Of a stretch of 61,394 nt of DNA, positions 8,758 to 18,597 are shown one piece after another. Every line of letters begins with the position of its first letter. The first letter of the stretch is position 1. The DNA is from Geofilum rubicundum JCM 15548 (GTDB lineage Bacteria; Bacteroidota; Bacteroidia; Bacteroidales; Marinilabiliaceae): the NCBI RefSeq assembly GCF_000974365.1, contig NZ_BAZW01000024.1, positions 1 through 61,394 on the forward strand. Direction: 5' to 3'. The notes under the pieces are model-generated. The model made no database searches, had not been told where the DNA came from, and saw only the letters and a program-made list of their open reading frames with translations. A program made the translations under genes and the position numbers.

Positions 8758-8805
8758 ACCTGCGAATCTGGTGTAGGTAATAGAACAGATACTAAAAATT
8801 GAAAT

Positions 8806-9893
8806 ATGCGACTTAAATATTTATTTCTGATTCCCTTGTCTTTGGTGGCTTGTAAAAGCAAGGAGGTTGAAAAGGAGGCGATCCGACCGGTTTTTTATGA
8901 GGTGGTTGAATCTTCATCCATGGGTGAGAAGCGCTCCTTTTCCGGTGTGGTGCAGGCACGACTGGATACAAAACTAAGTTTTAAGGTGGGTGGGGTGGTG
9001 GCGCAAATGCATGTGCAAATGGGGGATACGGTGAAGGCCGGTGACCTTATTGCCCGTCTGGATGACGCCGATTATCAGGTTAATTTCTTTAAAAGTGAAG
9101 CTGCGCTTAAAAATGCAGAGGCCCAGATGAAGATGAGCGCATCTGCCTTGTTACGCATGGAGCATCTTTATTTGAGCAACAGTGTGTCCCTGAGTGATTA
9201 CGAAGCATGAAGGCCCGGCATGAAAATACTGAAAGCATGCTTTGCACCGCCCGGGCACAGATGACAGCTGCCCGGAATCAGCTGGATTACACCCTGCTGA
9301 GTGCCCCTTTTTCGGGGGTGATATCTACTGTTCTCGTCAGAGAAAATGAAATGATTGGTTCCGGAATGCCCGTTGCCATAGTGGCCTCTGCCAATGATCC
9401 CGAGGTAGCGACGGCCGTTCCTGAAAGCATTATTGGTCGGATAGTGCAGGGCGATCAGGTGAGGGTGCATCTGGCCAGCCCCAAGGCTACTGCGTTAACA
9501 GGTGTTGTTTCTGAAATCAGTCCGGGCAACGCCAGATTGTCCGCCTATCCGGTAGTGATTCGGCTCAATGATAGCGGAGACCATTTGCTGCCGGGCATGA
9601 CCTGTACGGTAATATTCTCGCTGGCCGAAGAAGGGTCCGAGAGGGACAACGCGGTTTTGACCGTTGCTGCGGATGCAGTGGGCAAAGACCATTCGGGTCA
9701 TTTTGTTTACCTCGCCGCAAAAACCGACGCGCCCGATATCTACTCGGCCGTTAAAAGAGCGGTAACTGTAGGTCAGCTTAAACCGGATGGCTATGAAATA
9801 CTGGATGGTGTGGCGGCCGGGGATCTGGTTATTACTGCAGGTCTAAGCTTTTTACATGATGGCAAAGAAGTTAAACTGATGAAGGATGAGTGA
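8806..9893 (+). pseudogene. RND efflux periplasmic adaptor lipoprotein, frameshifted
   Basis: A membrane fusion protein (HlyD/AcrA family) that should bridge the RND pump and TolC. It starts with a lipoprotein signal (MRLKYLFLIPLSLVACKS). The first part (8806-9210) has the lipoyl half-motif VGGVVAQMHVQMGDTVKAGDLIARLDDADY and half of the alpha-hairpin, then stops at SLSDYEA. The second frame (9207-9893) resumes with the rest of the hairpin, YTLLSAPFSGVISTVLV, the beta-barrel and the proximal domain. Adding one base after GC at 9205-9206 (an Ala codon) restores one protein of about 362 residues. The two frames overlap as ATGA, so coupled synthesis of two halves cannot be excluded. Sequencing error is the other simple explanation. 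Confidence 0.85.
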
Positions 9894-9937
9894 TTCAACA
9901 GACTCGCTTTAAGATTTTACGCATAAATGAGCATCCC

Positions 9938-12900
9938 ATGAATTTTACAAAACTAACATTGAATAACAATCGGGTAACCCTCATTGCTATTCTGGTCGTT
10001 GCCCTGTTGGGCGCCATTAATTATTTCCAACTGGAAAGGGACAGTATGCCCCCCTATACGGTAAGAGTCGCCTCCGTTGTAAGCAGTTATCCCGGTGCTG
10101 ACCCGTTGACTGTCGAGGCATTGGTGACCGAACCTTTGGAGGAGGTCATTCGCGAAATGTCAGAAATCAAAACCATTGTCAGTGAGTCGCGTGAAGGCTT
10201 GTCGGTGATTATTGTTGAACTGAAGGTAGAGGTGGATCAAGACCAGCTGTCCGCAGTGTGGACCAGGTTAAGAAACAAGGTGGCTGATTTAAAACCGGCT
10301 TTGCCCCAGGGGCTGTATGGACCTGTTGTGAAGGATGAGGATGTGGGTTCTGTATTTGGTATTATTTTGGGCGTGGTGGGGGATGGTGTTCCTTACAAAG
10401 TTTTGGAAGATTATGCCGCGGAGGTAAGGGATGATTTGCTTTTACTTCCGGACGCGGCAAAGATTAAACTGGGGGGCGTTCAGGCCGAGCGGATATTTGT
10501 GGAGTATGACGACAAACAATTGGCACGTTACGGGTTGGATGCCGGTAAATTGCGAAACATTATCTCTGCCACCAATGTGCTTTTTCCTGCCGGAGAGATC
10601 AATCTGGGGCGACAGCGGATAGCCCTGGAACCTTCGGGAAGGTTCCAGTCGGTGGATGATCTGGCCAAGATTTTAATCCCCATCACATCCGGCACAACGG
10701 TGTATCTGGAAGACATCACCACACGTATTTACAGTGACTATGTATCACCACGTGAAAAAATGGTGAAAATAAACGGAAAACCGGCCATTGCCCTTTTTAT
10801 TTCCTTGAAGGATGGTGCCAACATTGTCAGGTTGGGTGAGGAAGTGGACGCCGCTTTACGCTTGCTCAACAGCCAAATGCCTTTGGGTGTGGAAGTGGTG
10901 CGGTCGGCTTCTCAGGACCAGGTGGTGGATGGTCAGATCAATGATTTTCTGATCAATCTGTTGCAAAGTATGGTTATTGTGCTGGTGGTGATGTTTATAT
11001 TTTTGGGTTTCCGCACCGGCTCACTCGTGGCGGCATTGGTTCCCATGGTCATCATTGTCTCTTTCTTTTTTCTGGGACTGCTGGATCTGGGATTCAATAA
11101 AGTCTCTCTGGCGGCGCTCATCATTTCTCTGGGCTTGTTGGTGGACAACGGGATTGTGGTTTCTGAATCCATTCTGATCAATAAGAATAAAGGGATGTCC
11201 ACTTTTGAAGCGTCGGTCTATGCCGGTAAAATTCTTTTCATTCCATTGTTGATTTCTTCTCTAACGACTTCGGCGGCTTTTCTGCCTTTTGCTTTGGCGG
11301 GCACCCCCATGGGCGAAATTTCCTCCCAGCTTTTTTGGGTGGTTAGTTCTACGCTTTTAGGTTCATGGATTCTGGCATTCACCTTGATACCGCTGCTGGC
11401 GCTGTGGATTGTCAAATCGGAAAAACCGGGAAAAGTGAAAAAGGAGCGCTTGATGGACCGGTATATGGATAAGGCCAATTTATGGTACAACGGTGTACTT
11501 GTCCGTGTTTTAATGCGCCCCTTCCTGTTTCTCGGATTTATCAGCACTTTGTTTATTCTGGCTGTGTTTTTAGTGAAGTTTTTACCCTTTAAGTTGGTGC
11601 CCGACAGTGACCGGAATCTGGTCACGGTGGATATCAAATTCCCTTCGGGGACACAAATTGAACATACCGTGAAGGCGGTGGATGAAATTGGGGATTTTAT
11701 TCTGAATCGTTTGCTGGTCCATCCAGTGGATGCAAAAGATCAACCGGGGGTATTGGATTTTTCTTCCTTTATTGGGGAAGGTCCTGAGCCTTACGACCTG
11801 GGCTATTTCAAAAATGAAGTGAATTCAGGTTACGCGCACATGCTGTTAAACACCACCGGGGATGTGGACAATGATTTTATCATAGCTCAGGTGGACAGTT
11901 TTTGCTTTAATCACATTCCGGATGCCGACATTCGTGTCAACCGGCTGACCGGTGCGGGGGCTTCCGGTACACCCGTGGAAATCAGAATTTCCGGCAATGA
12001 TCCGGAAAAGCTAGCCCTCCTTTCCGGACAGGTTAAGACCCATTTGACGGGTATTAAAGGGGCCCGCAATATTGGGGATGACTGGGGCCCAAAAATGAAG
12101 AAGTTGAAGGTGGACATAGATCCGCAAAAGGCACGACGGGCCGGATTGACCAATATGGAGATTGCGCAGGCGCTCAATACGGGCTTCTCGGGTATGAAAG
12201 TGGGTGATTTTTATGAAGCGGATCAGCAAATTCCCATTTTGTTGAAAAGCGGAAACAGCGATGCCCAGGATATGGCGACGGTCCGGGCTTTTAATATTTT
12301 TTCTGCCGCCGCAGATCGCAGTGTGCCTTTGGCAGAGGTCGCCGATGTACATGTGGACTGGCAATTTTCCAAAATTATCCGCCAGGATTTGAAAAGAACG
12401 ATGACGGTTGAGGCTTATCTGGAGAGCGGCTATACGGCCTCTGACATATTTAAGTCCATAGCCCCCTGGATGGAAGCACAGCAAGAAACCTGGGGAAACG
12501 GCTACAGTTATGAATTTGGTGGTGAGGATGAGGACAGGAATGAAAACCTGGGGGCTATTTTTTCCAATTTGCCACTGGCCTTTTTTATCATAGTAATTCT
12601 TCTGGTACTGCAATTTAACTCCATGCGTAAAGCCACTATCATTGTGCTGTCCATACCCTTGGGAATGATAGGCGTGGTAGCAGGATGGTATATTGGGGGG
12701 TCGTTTGTCAGTTTCTTTGGAATTCTTGGCGTGATTGCTCTGGCCGGCATTGTCATCAACAATGCCATCATTTTAATCGATCGCATCGATGTTGAAATGG
12801 CTGAAAATCCGGCAATAGATCCTCGGGATGCCTTTGTCCAAGCCGCAAACAACCGGTTTCGTCCCATTGTACTAACAACGCTGACCACCTCCATGGGGAT

Positions 12901-13066
12901 GCTGCCCCTTTGGTTTTCGGGCGACTTGCTGTGGGAGCCGCTGACTCTGGCCATTATCTTTGGACTCTTTTTTGCCACACTTATTACGCTGCTTTTTGTG
13001 CCTGTTCTTTACCGCCTGTTTTTTAGAATTTCTTTCAGGGATTATCAGATGAAGACGAACGAATAA
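9938..13066 (+). CDS. RND efflux permease (AcrB/HAE-1-like)
   Basis: A proton-driven inner membrane pump of 1042 residues with twelve membrane segments and two large periplasmic loops in the standard RND order. Recognisable parts are TM1 (VTLIAILVVALLGAINYF), the porter segment SSYPGADPLTVEALVTEPLEE, TM4 LGLLVDNGIVVSES, and the C-terminal GIVINNAIILIDR and RFRPIVLTTLTTSMGMLPL. Of the two TM4 aspartates of AcrB (D407/D408), only the first is kept (VDN), and the TM10 lysine position is Asn, so the proton relay differs from AcrB. The start at 9938 gives MNFTKLTLNNN; a GTG at 9890 overlapping the adaptor stop is an alternative. Operon partner of the TolC fusion and the adaptor. Confidence 0.93.
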   Translation: MNFTKLTLNNNRVTLIAILVVALLGAINYFQLERDSMPPYTVRVASVVSSYPGADPLTVEALVTEPLEEVIREMSEIKTIVSESREGLSVIIVELKVEVDQDQLSAVWTRLRNKVADLKPALPQGLYGPVVKDEDVGSVFGIILGVVGDGVPYKVLEDYAAEVRDDLLLLPDAAKIKLGGVQAERIFVEYDDKQLARYGLDAGKLRNIISATNVLFPAGEINLGRQRIALEPSGRFQSVDDLAKILIPITSGTTVYLEDITTRIYSDYVSPREKMVKINGKPAIALFISLKDGANIVRLGEEVDAALRLLNSQMPLGVEVVRSASQDQVVDGQINDFLINLLQSMVIVLVVMFIFLGFRTGSLVAALVPMVIIVSFFFLGLLDLGFNKVSLAALIISLGLLVDNGIVVSESILINKNKGMSTFEASVYAGKILFIPLLISSLTTSAAFLPFALAGTPMGEISSQLFWVVSSTLLGSWILAFTLIPLLALWIVKSEKPGKVKKERLMDRYMDKANLWYNGVLVRVLMRPFLFLGFISTLFILAVFLVKFLPFKLVPDSDRNLVTVDIKFPSGTQIEHTVKAVDEIGDFILNRLLVHPVDAKDQPGVLDFSSFIGEGPEPYDLGYFKNEVNSGYAHMLLNTTGDVDNDFIIAQVDSFCFNHIPDADIRVNRLTGAGASGTPVEIRISGNDPEKLALLSGQVKTHLTGIKGARNIGDDWGPKMKKLKVDIDPQKARRAGLTNMEIAQALNTGFSGMKVGDFYEADQQIPILLKSGNSDAQDMATVRAFNIFSAAADRSVPLAEVADVHVDWQFSKIIRQDLKRTMTVEAYLESGYTASDIFKSIAPWMEAQQETWGNGYSYEFGGEDEDRNENLGAIFSNLPLAFFIIVILLVLQFNSMRKATIIVLSIPLGMIGVVAGWYIGGSFVSFFGILGVIALAGIVINNAIILIDRIDVEMAENPAIDPRDAFVQAANNRFRPIVLTTLTTSMGMLPLWFSGDLLWEPLTLAIIFGLFFATLITLLFVPVLYRLFFRISFRDYQMKTNE

Positions 13067-13176
13067 TTCGCTTGTTTATAAATCTCATGGTTGATTTTGT
13101 GATTTTTTTGCATCTTTAGGGTCTCAGATTTTTAAGGATGCATTGAGGCGGTAATAAATCAAAAAGAATAATAAGC

Positions 13177-13640
13177 ATGGCTCTATCTTCAACTCAACTG
13201 ACCTTGCTCGTCATAACACGCGTGCTCATCGGCTGGCACTTTTTATACGAAGGAGTCAGTAAAATCGCGAATCCCAACTGGTCGGCTTATGCTACCTGAT
13301 CGACTCGAAAGGCCCTCTGGAGGGTTTTTTCCTCTTTTTGGTGTCGAGTCCTTTCCTGGTTAAGGGGGTTGATTTGTTAAATATTTATGGCCTGACCTTG
13401 ATTGGGGTTGGACTGATGGCCGGTTTGTTTACCCGTGTTTCGCTGATCGGTGGAATGGTCTTATTGGCCTTTTATTATTTGTCGCATCCGCCATTGCCAC
13501 TTTTGAGTTACAGCATGCCTTCTGAAGGCAGTTATTTGATTGTGAATAAAACACTCATTGAGCTGTTTAGTATGGCTGTTCTGTTGGTATTTCCTACCTG
13601 GCACCGGATTGGGATAGACCGCCTTTTGAAAATTTCTTAA
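13177..13640 (+). pseudogene. DoxX family membrane protein, frameshifted
   Basis: A small four-helix membrane protein. Frame one (13177-13299) reads MALSSTQLTLLVITRVLIGWHFLYEGVSKIANPNWSAY, the typical DoxX beginning, then hits a stop. A second frame continues without a gap as YLIDSKGPLEGFFLFLVSS, the following DoxX segments and WHRIGIDRLLKIS. One base missing after GC at 13291-13292 (an Ala codon before TAC) explains the break; restored length is about 154 residues. DoxX proteins are often encoded next to Gfo/Idh/MocA oxidoreductases in Bacteroidota, as here (22 bases to the next start). Function unknown. Sequencing error or a real pseudogene. Confidence 0.85.
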
Positions 13641-13661
13641 TCAATTAACCATATTGTTGCC

Positions 13662-15269
13662 ATGGGGATGAAGGATGATAAAAATAAGAACACGGATAAG
13701 GGGGACCAAAAAGCGATCGGACCAAAGGTGAAAATGGACCGCCGCGATGTGTTGAAGGGGATTGCTACCTTACCTATATTTGGCGCCTTTGCCTACAGTT
13801 ATTACAAACGTCGCAGTCACGAACATCTGCTCAAAAGTAATTTAAGACGGGGCATTGGACTCAGTTACGACGCGCCGGCACCTGCCTATCCGTCTGTTGC
13901 TCGTGACAACCAGATCCGACTGGGCATTATTGGTTGTGGTATTAGGGGTACGCAATTGTTGAGAGCTGCCGGCTTTGCCCATCCTGCCTGGATGGAGGAG
14001 GTGAAAGCCAATGCCGCGGTGAACCGGCACGATAAGCGCTACGAGGAATATCTGGCACAGGAGGATTTAAATGTGGTGATTACCGGGGTGTGTGATGTGT
14101 TTGACGTGCATGCCGGTACGGCCATGGAGGCAGCAGTCAATTCGCAAAAGGAGGGCAGCAGCAGATCTTCTGTGACTCAACCCAAACGATACCGTCATTA
14201 TCAGGAGCTAATAGCGGCCGATGATGTGGATGCCGTTATTATTGCCACACCGGATCACTGGCATGGGCCCATGACCATTGAGGCGGCCAGGCACGGTAAG
14301 CATGTTTATGTTGAAAAGCCTTTAACCTGGACGGTGGAAGAGACCTATGAAGTACGAAAGGTCATTAAAGATAGTGGGGTGATTTTTCAGTTGGGACATC
14401 AGGGACGGCAGACCGAGAGTTATATCAAGGCGAGGGAGGCGGTAGAGGCGGGACTGCTGGGTAATGTATCCCTGATTGAAGTCTGCACCAACCGAAATGA
14501 CCCCAATGGTGCATGGGTTTACCCCATTCACCCGGATGCCAATCCCAACACCATTGATTGGAAGCAGTTCATTGGTCCGGCCCCCTGGCACGACTTTAGT
14601 CTGGAACGTTTTTTCCGCTGGCGTTGCTGGTGGGATTACAGCACGGGACTCAACGGCGACCTGCTGACCCATGAGTACGATGCGGTTAATCAAATTATGA
14701 AGGTCGGAATACCACATTCGGCCATGTCGTCGGGCGGTATCTATTTTTATAAGGATGGGCGCACGGTGCCGGATACCCTGCAAGTGGCTTATGAATTTCC
14801 TAAAAAGGACCTGACCATGCTTTACAGTGCGACACTTTCGAGTGGCAAGTATCGTCCCAAGTTGTTTATGGGGCATGATGCCTGCATGGAGGTGTCCGAC
14901 CGACTGGTGGTCACGGCTGAGGAACAATCTACCCGCTACAAGAATAAAATTATAAGTGGAGAAATTGATCCGCGATATCCCATCTATAATTATACGCCCG
15001 GTAAAAAGGATGTGGATGCGGTGACTTCAGCCACTGAACAGTACTTTGCCAGCAGGGGCTTGTTATACAGCTATCGCGATGGTAAACGGGTGGATACCAC
15101 TTATTTGCACATCGCCGAATGGTTGGATTGCATACGGTCGGGACAACAGCCCAGCTGTGATATTGACCAGGCTTTTGAAGAGGCCATGACTGCCCATATG
15201 GCCACCATTTCCTATCATGAGAAACGCATGGTTTTTTGGGATGAGGACAAAGAGTTGATTACGCTCTGA
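13662..15269 (+). CDS. Gfo/Idh/MocA family oxidoreductase with Tat-like signal
   Basis: A 535-residue NAD(P)-dependent oxidoreductase likely acting on a sugar or sugar derivative. The N-terminus carries a twin-arginine motif (MDRRDVLKG) followed by a short hydrophobic stretch, so export by Tat is likely. The Rossmann fold begins [15 protein letters not shown], with [17 protein letters not shown] and the family motif [12 protein letters not shown]. The C-terminal domain includes [22 protein letters not shown], in the position of the catalytic His helix. Longer than cytoplasmic members (about 340-400) because of the leader and inserts. Encoded just after DoxX and convergent with the chemotaxis receptor, overlapping it by 11 bases at the 3' ends. 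Substrate unknown. Confidence 0.9.
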   Translation: MGMKDDKNKNTDKGDQKAIGPKVKMDRRDVLKGIATLPIFGAFAYSYYKRRSHEHLLKSNLRRGIGLSYDAPAPAYPSVARDNQIRLGIIGCGIRGTQLLRAAGFAHPAWMEEVKANAAVNRHDKRYEEYLAQEDLNVVITGVCDVFDVHAGTAMEAAVNSQKEGSSRSSVTQPKRYRHYQELIAADDVDAVIIATPDHWHGPMTIEAARHGKHVYVEKPLTWTVEETYEVRKVIKDSGVIFQLGHQGRQTESYIKAREAVEAGLLGNVSLIEVCTNRNDPNGAWVYPIHPDANPNTIDWKQFIGPAPWHDFSLERFFRWRCWWDYSTGLNGDLLTHEYDAVNQIMKVGIPHSAMSSGGIYFYKDGRTVPDTLQVAYEFPKKDLTMLYSATLSSGKYRPKLFMGHDACMEVSDRLVVTAEEQSTRYKNKIISGEIDPRYPIYNYTPGKKDVDAVTSATEQYFASRGLLYSYRDGKRVDTTYLHIAEWLDCIRSGQQPSCDIDQAFEEAMTAHMATISYHEKRMVFWDEDKELITL

Positions 15270-16821
15270 AAAAACCAATGGCTTCTTTGAGGGTTTCTGC
15301 CTGGGCCGCCAGCTCTTCGGAGCTGGATGCCAATTCTTCGGAGGCTGCCGAGTTCTGGTTGGTGACCTGCATGAGCGACTGGATGGCATTATTGATCATG
15401 TCGGCGCCGATGCGCTGTTCCTCGCCTGAAGCGGATATTTCTTTCACCAATTCTGCGGTTTTCTCAAATTCTGGAACCAGTTGCTCCAGCATTTCCCAGG
15501 TGTCCTGGGCCACTTGCAGACTGTTTTTGGTTAATGCATCAATTTCCAGGGCAGCCTTTTGGGTACTTTCTGAGAGTTTACGGACTTCCCCTGCTACGAC
15601 AGAAAATCCCCTGCCTGCTTCTCCTGCACGCGCGGCTTCTACGGCGGCGTTGAGCGACAGTATATTGGTCTGGAAGCTGATGTCTTTGATGACACTGGAG
15701 CGCTCGGTGATTTTTTTCATGGCTTCCAGGGTTTCATGAAAGGCTTCCCTCAATTTAATGATTTGTTGCGCTGAGTCAACAGCAATTTTGTCTGTTTGCT
15801 GCGCATTACTGGTATTTTGCAGAATGGAGGATACCATCTCTTCCATGGAGGTGCTGATTTCTTCCGTTGAAGCAGCCTGCTCAGAGGCCCCGTCAGCTAT
15901 CACCTGTGAGGCGGCACTCATTTGCTGGGAGGCAGTGACGACATTGGAGGCGCCTTCATGAATCTCGTGGACAATTTGCCGGAGTCGGTGAATCATTGCT
16001 TCCAGTGATTTTTCCAATACACCTACTTCATCATTGGTGCTGATAGCAATGTCTACATTCAGATCGCCGGTGGACACCTGCTCGGTTTTACCTGACAATT
16101 TTTCAATGGGCGTGGATATTTTTTTTCCTATAAAATAGGCGATGATAACGCCTATTATGGTAAGTAACAGGGTGGTAATAAGTACGATGACAATGGTAGA
16201 AAAGGCCTCTTTTTTACGGGCCTCTTTGGTTTCATTGATGACGGTGTCAATGTCATCGTAATAGAGTCCTGTGCCTACGACCCATTCAAATGGTTCAAAA
16301 TAAATGGAGTAGCTGCGTTTGGGCATGGCAATATCGGACCCCAGTTTGGGAAACCAGTATTCGGTGACCCCGCCACCGCTTAAGGCCACATCAATGATGT
16401 TTTTTACAAAGAGGTTGCCGTTGGCATCTACGTAATCCAATCGACTGGTGCCCACCAGATGTTCTGTTCCCGGCATGGATACATGTATGCCTTCTTTGGT
16501 GTCGGTAAAGAAATAACCGTCCTCACCATAAAATAAGTTCTTCAGCATGTAGGCGGCCAGTTCTTTGGCTGGCTCCTCTTCCAGTTCGCCGCTATCCACT
16601 TTGTCGGCAAAGCCCTGAAGCATGCTGACGGCCGTTTCAACTTCGCTTTGGAGCAGACGATCAAAGGCCGACATCAGTCTGGTTTCCAGATCAGCCACTT
16701 GTCTCTCAGACGCCCGGTAGGTGATGGTGCCAAACAGGAGGGTGATGATAAGTGCTAAGGAAGTCAGGGTGATACCCGTGAAAAACAGGATCTTGTTTCT
16801 GATTTTGGCAAAGAATTGCAT
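15259..16821 (-). CDS. Methyl-accepting chemotaxis protein with Cache sensor
   Basis: A 520-residue membrane chemoreceptor. Order: TM1 (about 8-32), a periplasmic single Cache domain (about 35-190, including [19 protein letters not shown] and [21 protein letters not shown]), TM2 (about 205-228), a HAMP linker ([23 protein letters not shown]), and the cytoplasmic signalling domain, whose hairpin tip contains [24 protein letters not shown]. Cache sensors of this type often bind small carboxylates, but the ligand cannot be read here. No other chemotaxis genes are in view. The 3' end overlaps the oxidoreductase by 11 bases, tail to tail. Confidence 0.94.
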   Translation of the reverse strand: MQFFAKIRNKILFFTGITLTSLALIITLLFGTITYRASERQVADLETRLMSAFDRLLQSEVETAVSMLQGFADKVDSGELEEEPAKELAAYMLKNLFYGEDGYFFTDTKEGIHVSMPGTEHLVGTSRLDYVDANGNLFVKNIIDVALSGGGVTEYWFPKLGSDIAMPKRSYSIYFEPFEWVVGTGLYYDDIDTVINETKEARKKEAFSTIVIVLITTLLLTIIGVIIAYFIGKKISTPIEKLSGKTEQVSTGDLNVDIAISTNDEVGVLEKSLEAMIHRLRQIVHEIHEGASNVVTASQQMSAASQVIADGASEQAASTEEISTSMEEMVSSILQNTSNAQQTDKIAVDSAQQIIKLREAFHETLEAMKKITERSSVIKDISFQTNILSLNAAVEAARAGEAGRGFSVVAGEVRKLSESTQKAALEIDALTKNSLQVAQDTWEMLEQLVPEFEKTAELVKEISASGEEQRIGADMINNAIQSLMQVTNQNSAASEELASSSEELAAQAETLKEAIGFFRA

Positions 16822-17065
16822 GCGACGCGATTTAGTTTTGGATGCATTTAATACGGCAGGAAGCTCCGTACAGTTTCTTCTAGAGGGTTAATATTTAGGT
16901 GGATGGTGTTAAAAAATGTCATGGAGTGCCGGGGCGATTAATGGGTGTAAGGGACGGTTGATAGCTAAATATCTCATTACCATAATTTTTATGAAGTACA
17001 AAGGTCGAGCCCGAATGGAAAAAATAATTATTTATTAAAATGGTGCATTTTTTTTCTGGTTTTGC

Positions 17066-17096
17066 TTGCATAATTTCTAACGATGCATTACTTTTG
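17066..17096 (+). promoter_or_regulatory. Promoter of miniature RNA copy 1
   Basis: TTG at 17066-17068 and TACTTTTG at 17089-17096 (exact TAnnTTTG) are separated by 20 bases, the spacing of a Bacteroidota primary-sigma promoter. The upstream neighbour is transcribed the other way. Confidence 0.7.
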
Positions 17097-17100
17097 TATT

Positions 17101-17156
17101 GGGTTAGGGTTAAGGTTAAGAGAGGGCTCGTCAGAATGCTGACGGCCCTCTCTTTT
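17101..17156 (+). ncRNA. Putative small RNA / attenuator, copy 1
   Basis: Begins four bases after an exact -7 box with GGGTTAGGGTTAAGGTTAAG, the same 20 bases found in copy 2. A two-part hairpin follows: GAGAGGGC (17120-17127) pairs with GCCCTCTC (17145-17152), and inside it GTCAG (17130-17134) pairs with CTGAC (17139-17143) around loop AATG. A TTTT tract then follows. The nearest upstream gene is divergent, so this hairpin is not terminating another gene. The predicted transcript is about 56 nt. The acetylxylan esterase remnant starts 80 bases downstream, so a leader attenuator is an alternative reading. Confidence 0.6.
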
Positions 17157-17235
17157 ATTATACCCAATTCTAAGCCTTTGTTGGCTTTCTTTCCTGATCG
17201 GGACATGCCCGTTATAATTGGATAAACTTTACGGA

Positions 17236-17573
17236 ATGAAGAAAATAGGACTGCTTTTGGTTTTTGTATGGACCGTCTGTGTGATGAACGGGCAGAATGG
17301 ACCTTACAGAAGTGAAGTCTTGTGGGTAACTACCCCCGACCATAGCAATTGGTTGTATGCTTTGAATGAGGAGGCCCATATTACGGTGGCTTTGTATGAA
17401 TATGGTATTTTGCAGGATGATCTGGAAATATCCTATAGCATAGGGCCGGAATTATGGTTTATAACTTACTGTCGGGTGATAAAGAAGCGCTCATCACCCC
17501 TGTCAATGAGCATTGGATTTCAACCACAACCCGTTACGGCATCATGGAGTGGATAAAAAAGCAGCTGAAATAG
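17236..17573 (+). pseudogene. Acetylxylan esterase remnant with internal deletion
   Basis: Residues 1-72 (MKKIGLLLVFVWTVCVMNG signal peptide, then SEVLWVTTPDHSNWLYAL and LEISYSIGPE) match the N-terminal beta domain of Bacteroidota carbohydrate esterase family 7 proteins as I know them. Directly after the junction at about 17447-17452, in another frame, comes VYNLLSGDKEALITPVNEHW followed by a segment ending MEWIKKQLK, which resembles the extreme C-terminus of the same family. The alpha/beta-hydrolase body, about 300 residues including the catalytic Ser, is absent. I read this as one deletion of about 0.9 kb that left both ends. The family call rests on remembered motifs. Confidence 0.6.
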
Positions 17574-17609
17574 TTGGTTTTATGGTCCTGTGATCTGCAC
17601 CGGACTGCC

Positions 17610-18001
17610 TTATTTTTTTCCGGCAAATTTGGCATATTCCATATCTTCCCTTTTGATGTGTTGGGTGATCCAGTCCATTAAAAAATGGGTGACCTCATAA
17701 GAGGCGGGAGCCGTCCCTTTTTTATACCGGTGCAGGTAATCCGCGGCCTGTTCCGCAAAAGCCGCATGTGATTTTTTGTGGGCTTCGAGACCGTGAAAAC
17801 CTATTTTCTCCATGAAAGCTTCTTCGTTTTGGAAGTGTATCCTGGCATATTTGATGAGGTCGGTTAACAGTATTTCCAGATTATCGTTGGTGGCGCATTT
17901 TTGCAGGCTTCATAAAACCGGTTGAGGGCGGCAAAAAGGGATTGATGCTCCTGATCAAGAGTATCTATGTTCACGCTGTAATCTTTGGTCCATTCTATCA
18001 T
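17610..18001 (-). pseudogene. Bacteriohemerythrin, frameshifted
   Basis: A small O2-binding di-iron protein of about 130 residues once one base is restored. Upstream frame: MIEWTKDYSVNIDTLDQEH and FAALNRFYEACKNA; downstream frame: TNDNLEILLTDLIKYARIHF, QNEEAFMEK, HGLEAHKKSH and WITQHIKREDMEYAKF. All expected iron ligands are visible (His in DQEH, His and Glu in HFQNEEAF, two His in HKKSH, His and Asp in HIKRED). The break is at 17894/17895, where completing GC to an Ala codon restores the frame. The intact ligand set argues for recent damage or sequencing error rather than an old pseudogene. Confidence 0.85.
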
Positions 18002-18520
18002 ATGGTTGTTGGATTTAATTTACCGACGCATCTTTGATGTTCTGAATCTATCTGTTGGTTATTGACCGATAGGTCCTGTGTCCATTGTAGGTACATATTT
18101 GATGATGTTTGGTGGTTTTGGCGCATTGTGCTGCCACTAAAGTAGGTCATGTTACAAAAATAGGATTATTGCCTTTCACTACAACAATTGTATGTTAAAT
18201 TTTTGTTAAGTTGTTTTTCTAAGCGGGGAGGTGGTTAAATACGTATTTGGTTAAGTGGTTTAATATAAGTTATTTGGGTCAATGATCAAGGAGCTAAATA
18301 AAATAGAGGGGCTTGAAAAGCAAAACTATAAGGTTTTATTATTTAGTTTATCATGATTGTTGTTTAGAATGAGTCCAAATAGTATTGTCTGATTTTGTGA
18401 TAAATTTTTTGATAATCAGCAAAAATACGGTTGTACAATTTGATATGAATATAAAATGAATAAAAAATGAATAAAAAATGAATAAAAAAACTACCAACAT
18501 AGTAGGATTCTAAAATATTC
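18002..18520. other. AT-rich gene-free region
   Basis: About 520 bases of AT-rich sequence between the hemerythrin start and small RNA copy 2. No reading frame here looks like protein. The only structure I see is a short tandem repeat at 18453-18485. Confidence 0.6.
18453..18485 (+). repeat. Three tandem copies of an 11-mer
   Basis: AAAATGAATAA is repeated three times without change, about 40 bases upstream of the -7 box of small RNA copy 2. Slippage could change its copy number and so the upstream promoter DNA. Confidence 0.75.
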
Positions 18521-18524
18521 CCTT

Positions 18525-18532
18525 TATATTTG
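18525..18532 (+). promoter_or_regulatory. -7 box of miniature RNA copy 2
   Basis: TATATTTG is an exact TAnnTTTG box, five bases before the conserved GGGTTAGGG. No clear TTG is found at -33. Confidence 0.6.
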
Positions 18533-18537
18533 CAACT

Positions 18538-18597
18538 GGGTTAGGGTTAAGGTTAAGGAAGGGCATGTCAGAACGTTGACAAGCCCTTCCTTTTTTT
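18538..18597 (+). ncRNA. Putative small RNA / attenuator, copy 2
   Basis: Starts with the same 20 bases as copy 1 and then forms a stronger hairpin. AAGGAAGGGC (18555-18564) pairs perfectly with GCCCTTCCTT (18583-18592), and inside it GTCA (18567-18570) pairs with TGAC (18577-18580). A run of seven T follows. Compared with copy 1 the outer stem differs in sequence but keeps pairing (GAGAGGGC/GCCCTCTC against GGAAGGGC/GCCCTTCC), which is covariation. The neighbouring upstream gene runs the other way. Phosphoenolpyruvate carboxylase begins 315 bases downstream, so this may be a free small RNA or a premature terminator in the ppc leader. Confidence 0.62.

Noticed and set aside
17101-17120. Telomere-like GGGTTA repeat
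   Set aside because: Only a few irregular units at an internal site; better explained as the conserved 5' end of a small RNA.
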